Shown here piece after piece: positions 37,573-47,739 of a DNA stretch of 64,000 bases. This DNA is from Candidatus Thiovulum imperiosus (GTDB taxonomy: Bacteria > Campylobacterota > Campylobacteria > Campylobacterales > Thiovulaceae). The notes below the pieces were generated by a model, which was not told the DNA's origin, did not search any database, and saw only the letters and a list, made by a program, of their open reading frames with translations. Numbering within the stretch: position 1 is the stretch's first letter; each line of letters opens with the position of its first letter. A program made the position numbers and the translations under genes. The stretch is from positions 107,295 to 171,294 of the forward strand of contig JAMJTW010000028.1 in assembly GCA_024281175.1 (NCBI GenBank), in the 5' to 3' direction.

Positions 37573-37635
37573 AGAAACTTTAGTAAGTGGAGAAATCTTG
37601 ATGAGCGAATACGAAGAGTTTGTAATTTAGACTCT

Positions 37636-38157
37636 TCAGTCGCTACTCTGAAAAACCAATAAGTATCTAAGATATTTTGGTTCTTTAGTTGGATAGCCCA
37701 CGGTTTTATTAGACTCTTCACAATAAGGAAATGGATTTTTACTACTCAAATCTTTTTCTATTAGTCTATCAATTTTAAAACCATATTTCAGGAGGTTCTT
37801 TAATGAAGCTAAATTGTAAGGTGAAGTTTTAGTTACTACATATTTTCGCTTATGTTTTTTATCTCTGTGGGAGTGTAAAACAAATTGGTAACTATTTCCT
37901 CTATATTCTTCCAATATAACAGTTGCATCACTGATAATTACATCATCTTTTGGAATTCCATAAACATCTTCTGTTGCCTTAAAAGCTAAATTGAAACCTA
38001 CCATTTTCTGATTTATGAGCAATCCATAAGAGAGACCATCACTTATCATCTCCACCATCTCTTCTTTAGTATTATGTTGATAAATGCTACCTGAAACAGT
38101 ATTTTCCATTCTAATAATTTCTGGAATATCTTCTATTGTTAGTTTTTTGAATTTCAT
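37636..38157 (-). CDS. GNAT-like acetyltransferase, tentative
   Basis: The start is placed at ATG 38157, since the frame upstream runs through the terminator hairpin at 38167-38190. The protein opens with MKFKKLTIEDIPEIIRMENTVSG, the first helix-strand pattern of GNAT folds. It continues with strands (GLLINQKMVGFNLAF) and a positively charged segment (LHSHRDKKHKRKYVVTKTSPYN) where the acetyl-CoA loop would be. The classic Q/RxxGxG/A loop is not clear, so the family call is weak. It lies downstream of rplQ but beyond its terminator. Confidence 0.55.
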   Translation of the reverse strand: MKFKKLTIEDIPEIIRMENTVSGSIYQHNTKEEMVEMISDGLSYGLLINQKMVGFNLAFKATEDVYGIPKDDVIISDATVILEEYRGNSYQFVLHSHRDKKHKRKYVVTKTSPYNLASLKNLLKYGFKIDRLIEKDLSSKNPFPYCEESNKTVGYPTKEPKYLRYLLVFQSSD

Positions 38158-38166
38158 TTTTAAGAA

Positions 38167-38190
38167 AGTTCCCAAGAGGTTTTGGGAACT
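38167..38190 (-). terminator. terminator of the alpha ribosomal operon
   Basis: AGTTCCCAA and TTGGGAACT form a 9-bp stem with a 6-base loop, 9 bp after the rplQ stop. On the minus strand a T-rich stretch (TTCTT) follows. It separates the ribosomal operon from the next minus-strand gene. Confidence 0.7.
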
Positions 38191-38198
38191 AAAGAGTT

Positions 38199-38549
38199 TT
38201 AGATAAACTCTACGATTGCCATTTGAGCAGCATCACCTCTTCGAAGTCTAGTTTTAATTACTCTTGTATAGCCACCATTAACTCCAACAAATCTAGGAGC
38301 AATTTCACCTAAAAGTTTTTTTGTAGCTTCTTTATCTTGAAGATACTGAAAAACTGCTCTATGAGAGTTGGAGTCTCCAACTCTAGCTTTTGTAACAAGT
38401 TTCTCAATATAGCTTTTTAATGTTTTAGCTTTAGGTAGAGTAGTCTCAATTCGACCCTCTGTAATTATTGCTATTGCAAGGTTTTTCAATAGAGCTTTTC
38501 TGTGAGAGCTTGTTCTATTGAGTTTTCTATAACCGTGCTTATGTCTCAT
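38199..38549 (-). CDS. rplQ: 50S ribosomal protein L17
   Basis: 116 residues beginning [20 protein letters not shown], the invariant L17 start. [19 protein letters not shown] and [17 protein letters not shown] are also family blocks. It is the last gene of the alpha operon. The start overlaps the rpoA stop by 4 bp. Confidence 0.98.
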   Translation of the reverse strand: MRHKHGYRKLNRTSSHRKALLKNLAIAIITEGRIETTLPKAKTLKSYIEKLVTKARVGDSNSHRAVFQYLQDKEATKKLLGEIAPRFVGVNGGYTRVIKTRLRRGDAAQMAIVEFI

Positions 38550-39637
38550 TCTATTCCTTTCTCTTCTATCTGTTTATCTGCTCTTCGTCGATACTCATCT
38601 CGTACTTTTTTAGTGAGTTCTTGAAGAGTCTCTTCTTCAATTTCCATTTTATGAAGAGCATCTTTTAAATCTTTTATTGAACCTGCACCAAAGTTTTTGA
38701 TATCTTGAAGTTCTTTATCATCAAAAAAAGCTACGTCACCAACAAATCTATACCCAGCAGCGATAAGAGTATTTGCAACCCTAGGTCTTAAACCGAAATC
38801 TTTAAGCTCATAAAGAAGTTTCTCAACTATTTTCTCTTCACTTTTTGAGATAGTTGAACTACTTTTCTTTTCGCTCTTTTTTGGAAGAGGAGTAGCTTCT
38901 CTTTTTGGAGGAGTTGTAACAACAATTGGTTCATCTCTCTCAATATTTTTAAGAATTGAGAGCTGTTCATCAAATGTTTTTAGTACTCTTGAGAAAACTT
39001 CTTTTGGAGGAACTTGTCCATCTGTTTCTAAATAGAAAAATATCTCTTCTAAGTTTGGATTATCTTCAATAGCTATATTTTTGATTTGGTAATCTGCTTT
39101 AACAACAGGCGTAAAATATGCGTCTAGTGGAATGTAATCCTCTTTTTCAACAAGAATAGTGTTTCTAATATCTTCACTTCGAACATATCCGATGCCTTTA
39201 TAGATGATAAGAGAGAAATTTAGCTCTCCATCATCATTTAAAGTTGCTAAAAAGTTGTCAGGAGTCACAACTTCAATATCATCAGTACTGAGGTCTTTTC
39301 CATAAATATTTCTAGAACCTTTAAATGAATACTCTACTTCAATATGTTCAATATCATTTTTGAGTTTAAAGCGGATAGACTTTAAATTTATGAGAAGTTC
39401 AGATATATCCTCCAGCATTCCAGAGATATTATCAAATTCATGAGTAGCATTCTCAACTTTGATGGCAACAGGTGCATAACCAATAGAGCTACTCATAAGT
39501 AATCTTTTGATTGGATGAGCAACAGAGATAGCAAATCCAACTTCAAAAGGAGATACTCGAACTTCGATTTCCTTTTCATTTATCTCATTTACTTCAAACT
39601 TCTCTGGAATAAGAGGAGCTGTCTTAATCTTTCTCAT
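38546..39637 (-). CDS. rpoA: RNA polymerase alpha subunit
   Basis: The N-terminal dimerisation domain has RRLLMSSS-type sequence ([17 protein letters not shown]) and [22 protein letters not shown] charged linker follows (about residues 250-280). The C-terminal DNA-contact domain has the helix-hairpin-helix segment [22 protein letters not shown]. At 363 aa it is longer than the usual 330 because of the linker and C-terminal tail. Confidence 0.97.
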   Translation of the reverse strand: MRKIKTAPLIPEKFEVNEINEKEIEVRVSPFEVGFAISVAHPIKRLLMSSSIGYAPVAIKVENATHEFDNISGMLEDISELLINLKSIRFKLKNDIEHIEVEYSFKGSRNIYGKDLSTDDIEVVTPDNFLATLNDDGELNFSLIIYKGIGYVRSEDIRNTILVEKEDYIPLDAYFTPVVKADYQIKNIAIEDNPNLEEIFFYLETDGQVPPKEVFSRVLKTFDEQLSILKNIERDEPIVVTTPPKREATPLPKKSEKKSSSTISKSEEKIVEKLLYELKDFGLRPRVANTLIAAGYRFVGDVAFFDDKELQDIKNFGAGSIKDLKDALHKMEIEEETLQELTKKVRDEYRRRADKQIEEKGIE

Positions 39638-39656
39638 TTTTTAAACCTTCTATCTA

Positions 39657-40283
39657 CTATTTAGAGTATAGCTCAACGATAAGTCGCTCTTCAACTGGGA
39701 TTTCTATTTCTTTTCTCTCTGGAATTCGAGTGAAAATTCCAAAAGCCTTATCTTTATCAACATCAACCCACTCAGGAAGACCTGTCTGGTTTGTAAGTTC
39801 TAAAGAACGAACAACTTGAACATTCTTTTTAGAAGCCTCTTTCACTTCAACTTTTTGCCCCTCTTTAACTCTATAAGATGGAATATCAACTCTCTTTCCA
39901 TCAACAAGAATGTGACCATGAGTTACAAATTGTCTAGCACTATTTCTAGTTGTTGCAAATCCCATTCGATAAACAACATTATCAAGTCTTCTTTCAAGTA
40001 ACTTTATAAGATTTTCCCCTGTATTTCCAACAGTTCTATTTGCATCTTGGAAAAGTCTTCTAAACTGTTTTTCAGAGAGTCCATACATAAATTTAGCTTT
40101 CTGCTTCTCATTTAGTTGGAGTCCATATTCAGAAACTTTGCCTCTTTTTTGACCATGTTGTCCAGGAGCATAATTTCTTTTCTCAAGAGCTGACTTACCT
40201 GCAAGTCTTCGCTCACCTTTTAAATTTAGACTAACGCCAAATCTTCTCTCAATCTTCTCTACTGGTCCTCTATATCTTGCCAT
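39657..40283 (-). CDS. rpsD: 30S ribosomal protein S4
   Basis: 208 residues, starting [19 protein letters not shown]. The S4 RNA-binding domain is [20 protein letters not shown] followed by [21 protein letters not shown]4 binds 16S rRNA early in assembly and often represses its own operon. It lies between rpsK and rpoA with short gaps. Confidence 0.98.
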   Translation of the reverse strand: MARYRGPVEKIERRFGVSLNLKGERRLAGKSALEKRNYAPGQHGQKRGKVSEYGLQLNEKQKAKFMYGLSEKQFRRLFQDANRTVGNTGENLIKLLERRLDNVVYRMGFATTRNSARQFVTHGHILVDGKRVDIPSYRVKEGQKVEVKEASKKNVQVVRSLELTNQTGLPEWVDVDKDKAFGIFTRIPERKEIEIPVEERLIVELYSK

Positions 40284-40292
40284 CTTCTCTCC

Positions 40293-40682
40293 TTACACTC
40301 TTCTTCTTTTTGGAGGGCGACAACCATTATGAGGCAATGGTGTTACATCTTTAATAAATGTAACTCTAACTCCCTCTGTTGCTCCAACTGATTTAACAGC
40401 AGTTTCTCGACCACTACCTGGACCTTGAACTTTAATTCCAACTTCTCGTAGTCCATGCTCTTTAGCTTTAGCCATAGCATCATCAACAGCTTGTTGTGCT
40501 GCAAAAGGAGTAGATTTTTTACTACCTTTAAATTTTAAAGCTCCAGCTGAACTCCAAGCAACAACATTTCCCATCTCATCTGTGATAGTTACAGTTGTAT
40601 TATTGAAAGTAGCAGTGATGTGAACAATACCTTTTCCAATACTCTTTTTAACTTTTTTCTTGGTTACTCTTCTTTTAGCCAT
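40293..40682 (-). CDS. rpsK: 30S ribosomal protein S11
   Basis: 129 residues. Family blocks: [36 protein letters not shown], and the C-terminal [17 protein letters not shown]. It sits at the platform of the small subunit. Co-transcribed with rpsM and rpsD, with gaps near 10 bp. Confidence 0.98.
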   Translation of the reverse strand: MAKRRVTKKKVKKSIGKGIVHITATFNNTTVTITDEMGNVVAWSSAGALKFKGSKKSTPFAAQQAVDDAMAKAKEHGLREVGIKVQGPGSGRETAVKSVGATEGVRVTFIKDVTPLPHNGCRPPKRRRV

Positions 40683-40693
40683 CTACTACCTCC

Positions 40694-41065
40694 CTATTTT
40701 GCTGCTGCACCGACAGTTTTCTTTTTACCCTTACGAGTTCTAGCATTTGTTTTAGTTTTTTGACCTCTAACTGGAAGTCCTTTTCTATGTCTTAAACCTC
40801 GGTAACTACCTAAGTCCATAAGAGCTTTAACATCCATAGCTACTTTTTTTCGAAGGTCTCCCTCGATGAGGTACTTATCACTTCTTAGAGTTCTGGAGAT
40901 AGAAGCAACTTCTTCATCACTTAATTCATAAACTCTTTTGTTTGGGTCTACTTCAGCATCTTTTAATACAAGTCGAGAAGTGTGAAGTCCAATACCGAAG
41001 ATATATGTGAGTCCATATTCAACTCTTTTCTTTTTAGGTAAGTCTACCCCTGCAATCCTTGCCAA
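40694..41065 (-). CDS. rpsM: 30S ribosomal protein S13
   Basis: 123 residues starting [21 protein letters not shown], with the C-terminal basic tail [21 protein letters not shown]. The start codon is TTG at 41065, with AAGGAT upstream inside the rpmJ tail. It contacts the head of 16S rRNA and the P site. Confidence 0.98.
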   Translation of the reverse strand: MARIAGVDLPKKKRVEYGLTYIFGIGLHTSRLVLKDAEVDPNKRVYELSDEEVASISRTLRSDKYLIEGDLRKKVAMDVKALMDLGSYRGLRHRKGLPVRGQKTKTNARTRKGKKKTVGAAAK

Positions 41066-41068
41066 TAT

Positions 41069-41182
41069 CTATCCTTGTCTCTGTTTATGTTTAGGGTTTT
41101 CGCAAATAACTCGAACAGAACCCTTTCTTTTGATAACTTTACATTTGTCGCACATAGGCTTAACAGATGCTCTAACTTTCAT
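41069..41182 (-). CDS. rpmJ: 50S ribosomal protein L36
   Basis: 37 residues: [20 protein letters not shown] and so on, with the four zinc ligands C11, C14, C27 and H32. It is the zinc-binding (C+) form. Start at ATG 41182 with a nearby AGGAGGAT ribosome site. It is the first gene of this operon segment; infA and secY are not upstream. Confidence 0.97.
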   Translation of the reverse strand: MKVRASVKPMCDKCKVIKRKGSVRVICENPKHKQRQG

Positions 41183-41241
41183 TAAATCCTCCTGTCTCTA
41201 ATATATTTCACGGTTTAAAAGGAGGCTTATAAACCAGCACT

Positions 41242-41272
41242 TACAGTTTTGGAACAGTTCTGAAACTGTAAA
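41242..41272 (-). promoter_or_regulatory. leader hairpin before rpmJ
   Basis: TTACAGTTT and AAACTGTAA form a 9-bp stem around 13 bases, within the untranslated leader of the ribosomal operon. GGAACAGTTC inside the loop is also self-complementary. It may be a ribosomal-protein control site or a transcript-stability element. Confidence 0.4.
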
Positions 41273-41322
41273 TCCTCTCCATTTTTTAGCTGAAATTAAG
41301 TATTAGAGTTGAAATGAGCGGG

Positions 41323-41328
41323 ATTATA
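41323..41328 (-). promoter_or_regulatory. -10-like element for the rpmJ-rplQ operon
   Basis: On the minus strand this is a perfect TATAAT in the 167-bp gap between the upstream lipoprotein gene and rpmJ. The TSS would fall near 41316. No consensus -35 is seen. Confidence 0.5.
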
Positions 41329-41349
41329 TCTTTTTTTAACTTAAAATTT

Positions 41350-41856
41350 TTAAAAAGATAAAGAGATTAGAGAAGGATAGTCTCTAATATCCCCTCTACC
41401 TTTTATGAGAGTTGTTGTTATCTCTCCAAAAGGAAAATACCTAAATCTAATATCAAAAACAGCTGTATCGCTTTTTTTGAAATAGAGAAGATAGTTATGA
41501 TACCAAGGATTTGATATTCTTGCTATATTGACAATATCAGCTTCTCTATCTAATTTCTGAATTTTGATAGGAGTTATACCATTTATTGTTAAATCATATT
41601 TGATAGTTTCTAAACTATCCTCTTTATCAAAAATATATATTGAGAAGAGAAATGTGTCGTAATCCCCAATTTTAGAGACAATATCACTTAAATAGATGAT
41701 TTTTGTATCAGCTATCTCAACTTTTTTAGAGATTATTCTTCCACTTGCAGAATTCTCAAATATTCTTTCATGAATAACATGTCTTTTAACACCCTCAAAC
41801 TCTTTAAAATAGCAAGAGGTGAAAATAAATGGAAATAAGAGAATTAGATATTTCAA
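41350..41856 (-). CDS. small lipoprotein of unknown function
   Basis: Signal MKYLILLFPFIFTSC has a lipobox (TSC). The 150-residue mature part is beta-rich with no recognised motif (SGRIISKKVEIADTKIIYLSD, AVFDIRFRYFPFGE). The start overlaps the pgi stop by 4 bp, so it is co-translated with pgi. Confidence 0.7.
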   Translation of the reverse strand: MKYLILLFPFIFTSCYFKEFEGVKRHVIHERIFENSASGRIISKKVEIADTKIIYLSDIVSKIGDYDTFLFSIYIFDKEDSLETIKYDLTINGITPIKIQKLDREADIVNIARISNPWYHNYLLYFKKSDTAVFDIRFRYFPFGEITTTLIKGRGDIRDYPSLISLSF

Positions 41857-43046
41857 GTTTCTGCTAACTTCTTCTTTAAAATAGTTTTTCCCAACTCAAC
41901 ACCATCTTGTCTATATGGTTCTATCTCCATAACTTCTGCTGTTAAAGTTGTTAAAATCTCAAAATAGAAAATTAGCTTCCCAATACTTCTTTCACTTATA
42001 TCTTCTAACTCTAAAACATCTGTTGGAACACCTGAGTTTTTGAGAGCTTCCAAAGTTGAAGATGCTTGTAAATTTATAAGTTCTTCAAAAGAGATACCAT
42101 TGATAATATCTAAATTCTCAAGATTTGAGAGTGAAACTACTGGAATTGAGAGATGAGAGTCCATATCTTTAATTTTTATAAAAGTTACACTCTTATCTTT
42201 TTTACCTTCCATAAGAAGTTGAAGAAATGAGTGTTGGTCTTTTGGACCAATAAGACCAATTGGAGTTAAGCCAATAGCTTCACCATCTTTTCGAACTTTT
42301 CCAAGACTTTCACCCCAGAGTTGGACATACCATTCATTAAAACTTTTAAGAAGAGAAGAGTAGGAGAAAAGTGCATTCATTCCATAAGTATTTCTATTTT
42401 CTCCAAAGAATAGAGCTTTTGAAACTACTTCTGGAAAATCACCTCTTAAAAAATCACTTTTTATCTCTTTCGCACCATTAATTAGCTCTTGAATATCTAC
42501 TCCAATAGAAGCTAATGGAAGTAGTCCAACTACTGAAAGTACAGAGTATCTACCACCAACACTTTCTGGTATATGAAATATAGAACTTCCTCGTTCAAGA
42601 CCAAATTTTTCAAGAGGAGAACCTTGGTCAGTTATAACAACAAGATTGTTTTTACTAAATTGCAAAATGTGGTCAAGATATTTGAGAGATGCGATACTCT
42701 CAATTGTTGTTCCAGATTTGGAGATAACAAAAAATAGAGTTGCAGATAAGTCTATCTTTTCTAACTGTGTTGATAGTTGAATTGGGTCTGTTGTATCGAG
42801 AAATATGAGACTTTTCTCATACTCAAATTTTGGTCTTAAGAAGTTATAGATAGCTTCAACTCCTAAAGAACTTCCTCCAATACCTATAATTGCAATACAT
42901 TTTTGAGAGACCTCATCAGCAAAACTTACATATTTAGAAAGATTTTCATCAACTAATCTCCAAAAGCCAATATGCTCAGCTTCCTGTTTTGCAAAATTAA
43001 ATAGCTCATCACTGAAATTATGTTCAAAAAAAAGTCTGTTTTTCAT
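41853..43046 (-). CDS. pgi: glucose-6-phosphate isomerase
   Basis: Interconverts glucose-6-P and fructose-6-P. Seen: IAIIGIGGSSLGVEAIYNFL (residues about 50-69), FFVISKSGTTIES (sugar-phosphate loop), SVGGRYSVLSVVGLLPLA, and the catalytic region LWGESLGKVRKDGEAIGLTP. At about 397 aa it is the short Campylobacterota form. The C-terminal Gln/Lys region (YRQDGVELGKTIL) is intact. Confidence 0.96.
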   Translation of the reverse strand: MKNRLFFEHNFSDELFNFAKQEAEHIGFWRLVDENLSKYVSFADEVSQKCIAIIGIGGSSLGVEAIYNFLRPKFEYEKSLIFLDTTDPIQLSTQLEKIDLSATLFFVISKSGTTIESIASLKYLDHILQFSKNNLVVITDQGSPLEKFGLERGSSIFHIPESVGGRYSVLSVVGLLPLASIGVDIQELINGAKEIKSDFLRGDFPEVVSKALFFGENRNTYGMNALFSYSSLLKSFNEWYVQLWGESLGKVRKDGEAIGLTPIGLIGPKDQHSFLQLLMEGKKDKSVTFIKIKDMDSHLSIPVVSLSNLENLDIINGISFEELINLQASSTLEALKNSGVPTDVLELEDISERSIGKLIFYFEILTTLTAEVMEIEPYRQDGVELGKTILKKKLAET

Positions 43047-43057
43047 TTAAAATATCC

Positions 43058-43636
43058 TTACTGAATATCTGTATATGGTCGAACAATCTCTTTTTTAATA
43101 TTCTTCAACTTATATACATTTAAACTGAAAAACGCCTTAATCTTCTGTCTATCCGCTTCAAATTTAATTGGAAAATCAACTTGAAATCTAAATCCAAAAT
43201 TACTGTTATTTTCAATAACATCATAAAAGTTTTCCAATGTTGTATAAAGCTGTTTTGTCTCTATTCTGTAAGTTACTCTATCCAGATATTTCTCTTCAAT
43301 GGTAGAGGAGTTCAACAGTGTAGCTTTAGCCATAAAAGGGTTTTCTTCTAAAAAAATATCTATATCTTTTGGGGTTCTAAGTTGTTTTAATAATGTTTTA
43401 TTATCGAACTCTAACTCAAGAAGTTTTGATTTTCTAAGATTGAAATGTCTTTCAACTTTTCTCAACTCTCTTTCAACTATTTTACTATCTCTTTTCTGTT
43501 CTTTAAACTCTTTTCCAAAAGGAACTACAAAAACAAAAATAAAGATTAAAAGAATAGGAATAGTAATACCAGATATGTATAGAATATGTATTAAATAGTC
43601 GCTTTTATAAGCCTTGCTAATATTTCTCAACTCCAT
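43058..43636 (-). CDS. membrane-anchored coiled-coil protein, PilO/GspM-like
   Basis: One N-terminal membrane helix (IHILYISGITIPILLIFIFV, about residues 17-36) leads into a coiled coil (about 45-90) and a small alpha/beta domain. This topology is shared by PilO and GspM, which bridge the inner membrane and the pilus or secreton. The start is uncertain among TTG 43642, ATG 43636 and TTG 43630. It lies 11 bp before pgi; no pilus genes are nearby, so the call rests on shape only. Confidence 0.5.
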   Translation of the reverse strand: MELRNISKAYKSDYLIHILYISGITIPILLIFIFVFVVPFGKEFKEQKRDSKIVERELRKVERHFNLRKSKLLELEFDNKTLLKQLRTPKDIDIFLEENPFMAKATLLNSSTIEEKYLDRVTYRIETKQLYTTLENFYDVIENNSNFGFRFQVDFPIKFEADRQKIKAFFSLNVYKLKNIKKEIVRPYTDIQ

Positions 43637-43642
43637 CTCCAA

Positions 43643-43915
43643 AAGAAATTGTATGGTATGAAGTATATCTAAAAAACTCTATTCTAAAATGTTTCCCTTT
43701 CAGAAAACTCTTTCAAAGTGGTGTTTCAAATTTCCATTTGAGTTAGAAAAATTTTCCATCAACTTCCACTCCAAACTTTTTTCTTGATGAGGTTAGTTTC
43801 CAAATTCCGCTTTGAATTTCACATCTAATTATTGCTGAATACACAAATAATAATCCTATTTCAGTTAGAAAACTTATTGACAAATCCATAGTAAAATGGA
43901 ACTTTTTGGAGTCGT
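43643..43915. other. intergenic stretch without a gene
   Basis: No open frame with coding character. It contains one GATGAGGT (43786), the only copy of the octamer in a non-genic stretch, and a T-rich segment. The remnant of the miniature element starts at its right edge. Confidence 0.6.
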
Positions 43916-44041
43916 GTCATTTAAAAGGACATGAGAAATCTTTTACATCACTTCGATTAAAACGATAAGTTTTCAAGATTTCTCAATCGCTACGCTCATA
44001 TCGAAATGACAAGAGAGGCAGAAACCTATTTGGTCACTCCC
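43916..44041 (+). repeat. degraded miniature element (copy C)
   Basis: The palindromic core (GTCATTT at 43916 to TCGAAATGAC at 44010) is followed by AAGAGAGGCAGAAAC and then the complete right terminal repeat CTATTTGGTCACTCCC (44026-44041). The left terminal repeat is not recognisable, and part of the core is missing. So this copy is old or has lost one end. Confidence 0.8.
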
Positions 44042-44106
44042 ATTATTTTAATTTTTTTCAAAAACATTTGGAATCCAAACTCTGATTCCAAATATTTTTA
44101 AATATT

Positions 44107-45921
44107 TTATTTACCCTCTTTAGCTCTCTTTTCAGCTCTTTTTCTTAAATTTGCCTCAAGAATTCTTTTTCTAATTCTGATATTTTGAGGAGTGATTTCA
44201 AGAAGTTCATCATCTTCAATCCACTCAAGAGCTTTCTCCAAACTCATATCTCGAGGAGGAACAAGTTTAATAGCATCATCTGCACCAGAAGAACGAACAT
44301 TTGTAAGGTTTTTTCCTTTTGATGGATTTACATCAAGGTCGTTTGGTCTGGAGTGTTCACCAATTACCATTCCAGGGTAAATTTTTGCTTGAGGACCAAT
44401 GAAAAGAACACCTCTATCTTGAATAGTATTTAGAGAGTATGCAATTGCATCACCACTTTCCGTAGAAATTAAAGCTCCATTTCCTCGACTTTCAACACTA
44501 CCAGAGTGAGGTCTATACTCTAAAAATGAGTGGTTCATAACTCCTTCACCTTTTGTATCAGTAAGAAATTGTCCTCTAAATCCGATAAGTCCTCTCGCAG
44601 GAATTTCAAACTCAACTCGTTGCTGACCAGCACCCATCGGTATCATCGAAGTCATTTCAGCTTTTCGTTTTCCAAGTCTCTCAATTACAGTACCACTTAA
44701 ATCTTCAGGAACATCGATTACAAGGTGTTCAAAAGGTTCAAGGTGAATTCCATCAACCTCTTTTGTAATAACTTCAGGTCGTGAAATTGAGAATTCAAAT
44801 CCCTCTCGTCTCATATTTTCAGCAAGAATTGTGATTTGAAGTTCACCCCGTCCAGAGACTTTAAATTTCCCTTCACCGATTTGTTCATACCTCATCGCAA
44901 TATTTGTCTGCATCTCTTTTTCAAGTCTCTCTGCTATCTTATTAGAGGTAACACTTTTTCCTTCAAGTCCAGCAAGAGGTGAGTCATTTACAGCAAAAAC
45001 AACAGAAAGAGTTGGCTCTTCGATGTGAAGTGGGTCAAGTGGCATTGGAGTTTCTAAATCCACAAGAGAGTCTCCAACATCAACTGTTTCCAATCCTGCA
45101 ACAGCAACAATATCTCCAGCTTCCGCTATATCTATCTCAATTCTCTCAAGTCCCTTAAATCCAATAAGTTTAGAGACTCTACCTTTTACTTGCTCACCAT
45201 CAGCTTTTGCAAGAAGTAGATTTTGACCTTTTGAAATTCTTCCATTGAAAATTCTTGCTACTCCAATCTTTCCAACATAGTTATCATAATCTAGTGTGAA
45301 AACTTGAAGTTGGCTTGGATTTTCAGCACTACCTGTCGGTTTTGGAATGTCAGAAAGAATTGTCTCGAAAAGTGGTTTGAAATCTTCATCTTCACCATCA
45401 ACTTCCAATTTTGAAATACCATTTTTAGCAGAAGCGTAAACTGTTGTAAATTCCAACTGCTCATCAGTTGCGTCCATCTGAACAAAAAGGTCGAAAACTT
45501 CGTCTACTACTCGGTCGGGTTCAGCAGTTGGCTTATCAATTTTATTTACAACAACTATCGGCTTGAGTCCCAATCCAAGCATCTTTTTAACAACAAACTT
45601 AGTTTGAGGCATAACACCCTCATAAGCATCTACAAGAAGTAGAACTCCATCAACCATTTTGAGAACTCGTTCAACTTCTCCACCAAAATCGGCGTGTCCC
45701 GGAGTATCAATAATATTTATTTTTGTATCACCATAAGTAATTGCAGTGTTTTTTGAGAGAATTGTAATTCCTCTCTCTTTTTCAAGGTCGTTACTGTCCA
45801 TAACTCTCTCATCAACTTCTTCATGCTCTGAAAAAGTTCCTGACTGTCTTAAAAGTCCATCGACAAGAGTTGTTTTTCCGTGGTCTACATGGGCAATAAC
45901 TGCTAAATTTCTAAAATCCAT
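44107..45921 (-). CDS. typA: ribosome-associated GTPase TypA/BipA
   Basis: Translation-factor GTPase needed for ribosome assembly under stress. Motifs: [15 protein letters not shown] (G1, residues 10-24), [28 protein letters not shown] (G3), VVVNKIDKP (G4). The C-terminal EF-G-like domains include [20 protein letters not shown] and [14 protein letters not shown]. At 604 aa it is full length. Confidence 0.97.
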   Translation of the reverse strand: MDFRNLAVIAHVDHGKTTLVDGLLRQSGTFSEHEEVDERVMDSNDLEKERGITILSKNTAITYGDTKINIIDTPGHADFGGEVERVLKMVDGVLLLVDAYEGVMPQTKFVVKKMLGLGLKPIVVVNKIDKPTAEPDRVVDEVFDLFVQMDATDEQLEFTTVYASAKNGISKLEVDGEDEDFKPLFETILSDIPKPTGSAENPSQLQVFTLDYDNYVGKIGVARIFNGRISKGQNLLLAKADGEQVKGRVSKLIGFKGLERIEIDIAEAGDIVAVAGLETVDVGDSLVDLETPMPLDPLHIEEPTLSVVFAVNDSPLAGLEGKSVTSNKIAERLEKEMQTNIAMRYEQIGEGKFKVSGRGELQITILAENMRREGFEFSISRPEVITKEVDGIHLEPFEHLVIDVPEDLSGTVIERLGKRKAEMTSMIPMGAGQQRVEFEIPARGLIGFRGQFLTDTKGEGVMNHSFLEYRPHSGSVESRGNGALISTESGDAIAYSLNTIQDRGVLFIGPQAKIYPGMVIGEHSRPNDLDVNPSKGKNLTNVRSSGADDAIKLVPPRDMSLEKALEWIEDDELLEITPQNIRIRKRILEANLRKRAEKRAKEGK

Positions 45922-45983
45922 TCTATTCCAAATTTTTTTGGAATTCTATCTTTTTTAATTTCTAATTTATATTTTTGAAGAGA

Positions 45984-46001
45984 ACTCTCCCTAAGGAGAG
46001 T
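45984..46001 (-). terminator. stem-loop after pckA
   Basis: ACTCTCC and GGAGAGT form a 7-bp perfect stem with a 4-base loop just past the pckA stop. The + strand side has ATTTTT, so it could also act on that strand. It separates pckA from typA. Confidence 0.6.
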
Positions 46002-46005
46002 ATTT

Positions 46006-47610
46006 TTACTGGTCTATTGTAGTAGTCCGTGGAGTTGGTCCCGCTTTTGAGAAATCAAATTCATCTCCAGCATTCTGATACTTCTTGAAGTTTTCAACAA
46101 ACATTCCAGCAAGTTTCTCAACTGTGTTGATATATGCTTGTTTACTATCCCAAGTATTTACAGGTTTTAAGATTTTAGACTCTACACCGTTTAGAGTTTT
46201 TGGAAATTTCAAGTTGAAAATATCCATTGTTTCAAATTCACTACTATTTATAGAACCATCAAGAATTGCTGTAATACAAGCTCTTGTGTCTTTAATAGAC
46301 ATTCGTCTACCAACACCGTAAGAACCGCCAGTCCAACCTGTATTTACAAGATAGACATTTGCACCGTGGTCTCGAATTTTCTCACCTAAAAGTTGAGCAT
46401 ATTTTGTTGGGTGAAGTGGAAGAAACGCTTCTCCAAAACAGGCACTAAAAGTAGCAGTTGGTTCTGTTACACCTCGCTCTGTTCCAGCAACTTTTGCAGT
46501 ATATCCACTCAAGAAGTAGTACATTGCTTGTTCAGTAGAGAGTTTACTAACTGGAGGCAGAACACCAAAAGCGTCAGCTGTAAGAAAGATAATATTTTTT
46601 GGGTGGTCTCCCATCATCGTTGGTTCATGATTTTGAATGTGGTAAATTGGGTAAGAGACTCTTGTATTCTCTGTTTTTGATTTATCTGTGAAATCTACAT
46701 TTCCATTCTCATCAATTACAACATTTTCCAATAAAGCTCTTTTTGAGATAGCTCCATAAATTTCAGGTTCAGACTCAATATCTAAATCTATAACTTTGGC
46801 ATAACAGCCACCTTCAAAGTTGAAGATACCATTATCGTCCCAACCATGCTCATCATCTCCAATAAGTCGTCGATTTGGGTCAGTTGAAAGAGTTGTCTTT
46901 CCAGTTCCAGAGAGTCCAAAAAATAGTGCTGTATCCCCATCTTCTCCAACATTTGCAGAACAGTGCATAGATAATTTTTTCTCAAGTGGAAGCCAGTAGT
47001 TCATCATAGAGAAGATACCTTTTTTCATCTCTCCACCATACTCTGTTCCTCCGATGATTGCCATGTTCTCTTCAACATTGAAAACTACAAAAACATCAGA
47101 GTTTAGACCAAACTCTCTCCATTTATTATTTTTAACTCTTGAAGCGTTATAAACAGTGAAATCTGGAGAGAAGTTTTCTAACTCTTCACTGTTTGGACGA
47201 ATAAACATATTTTTAACAAAGTGAGATTGCCAAGCAATTTCTGAGATAAATCGAATTGAACGGCGACTATCTTCACTTGCACCAACAAAAACATCTGTAA
47301 CAAAGAGACTTTGATTAGAAAGTTGGCTTTTTACAGCATCAAATAGTTCATTAAAAATCTCTATACTAATAGAGTGATTTATATCACCCCAAGCAATGTG
47401 TTCTTGAGAAGGTTCTTGTCTTACAAAATATTTATCTTTCGGACTTCTACCAGTGTAGATACCAGTATCAACTGTTGTAGCCCCCAAAGTAGTCATTTTC
47501 GCTTCGTTTTCATTTAGTTCTCTACTAACCAACTCATCATAAGTTAAATTATGAAATATCTTATCTATATTTTTTAAACCAATCTTTTCTAAGTCTCTTT
47601 TAGAAACCAT
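46006..47610 (-). CDS. pckA: phosphoenolpyruvate carboxykinase (ATP)
   Basis: Converts oxaloacetate to PEP with ATP. Seen: [13 protein letters not shown] (substrate site), [11 protein letters not shown] (Walker A, near residue 233), [21 protein letters not shown] (metal site), and [22 protein letters not shown]. The 534-aa length is standard. In autotrophs it links the reverse TCA cycle to sugar synthesis; that context is inference. It is divergent from thrC with about 130 bp between. Confidence 0.97.
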   Translation of the reverse strand: MVSKRDLEKIGLKNIDKIFHNLTYDELVSRELNENEAKMTTLGATTVDTGIYTGRSPKDKYFVRQEPSQEHIAWGDINHSISIEIFNELFDAVKSQLSNQSLFVTDVFVGASEDSRRSIRFISEIAWQSHFVKNMFIRPNSEELENFSPDFTVYNASRVKNNKWREFGLNSDVFVVFNVEENMAIIGGTEYGGEMKKGIFSMMNYWLPLEKKLSMHCSANVGEDGDTALFFGLSGTGKTTLSTDPNRRLIGDDEHGWDDNGIFNFEGGCYAKVIDLDIESEPEIYGAISKRALLENVVIDENGNVDFTDKSKTENTRVSYPIYHIQNHEPTMMGDHPKNIIFLTADAFGVLPPVSKLSTEQAMYYFLSGYTAKVAGTERGVTEPTATFSACFGEAFLPLHPTKYAQLLGEKIRDHGANVYLVNTGWTGGSYGVGRRMSIKDTRACITAILDGSINSSEFETMDIFNLKFPKTLNGVESKILKPVNTWDSKQAYINTVEKLAGMFVENFKKYQNAGDEFDFSKAGPTPRTTTIDQ

Positions 47611-47643
47611 CTTTTCGTTCCCTTAGGATTTATAACTTGCCAA

Positions 47644-47672
47644 ATTATAGTAAATTTATATCCAAATACCAA
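47644..47672 (-). promoter_or_regulatory. candidate pckA promoter
   Basis: On the minus strand: TTGGTA, a 17-bp spacer and TATAAT (47644-47649), 34 bases before the pckA ATG. It lies in the divergent gap with thrC. Confidence 0.55.
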
Positions 47673-47739
47673 AGTTAGATTACTTTTAGAAGTCAAAATT
47701 TCTACTCTTGTTTGATAGAATTCTTCAAAAAGAGAATAG

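Noticed and set aside
37613..37637. Bidirectional terminator between rpoD and the GNAT-like gene
   Set aside because: GAAGAGT and ACTCTTC can pair, but the loop is 11 bases and the stem overlaps a stop codon without a T-run.
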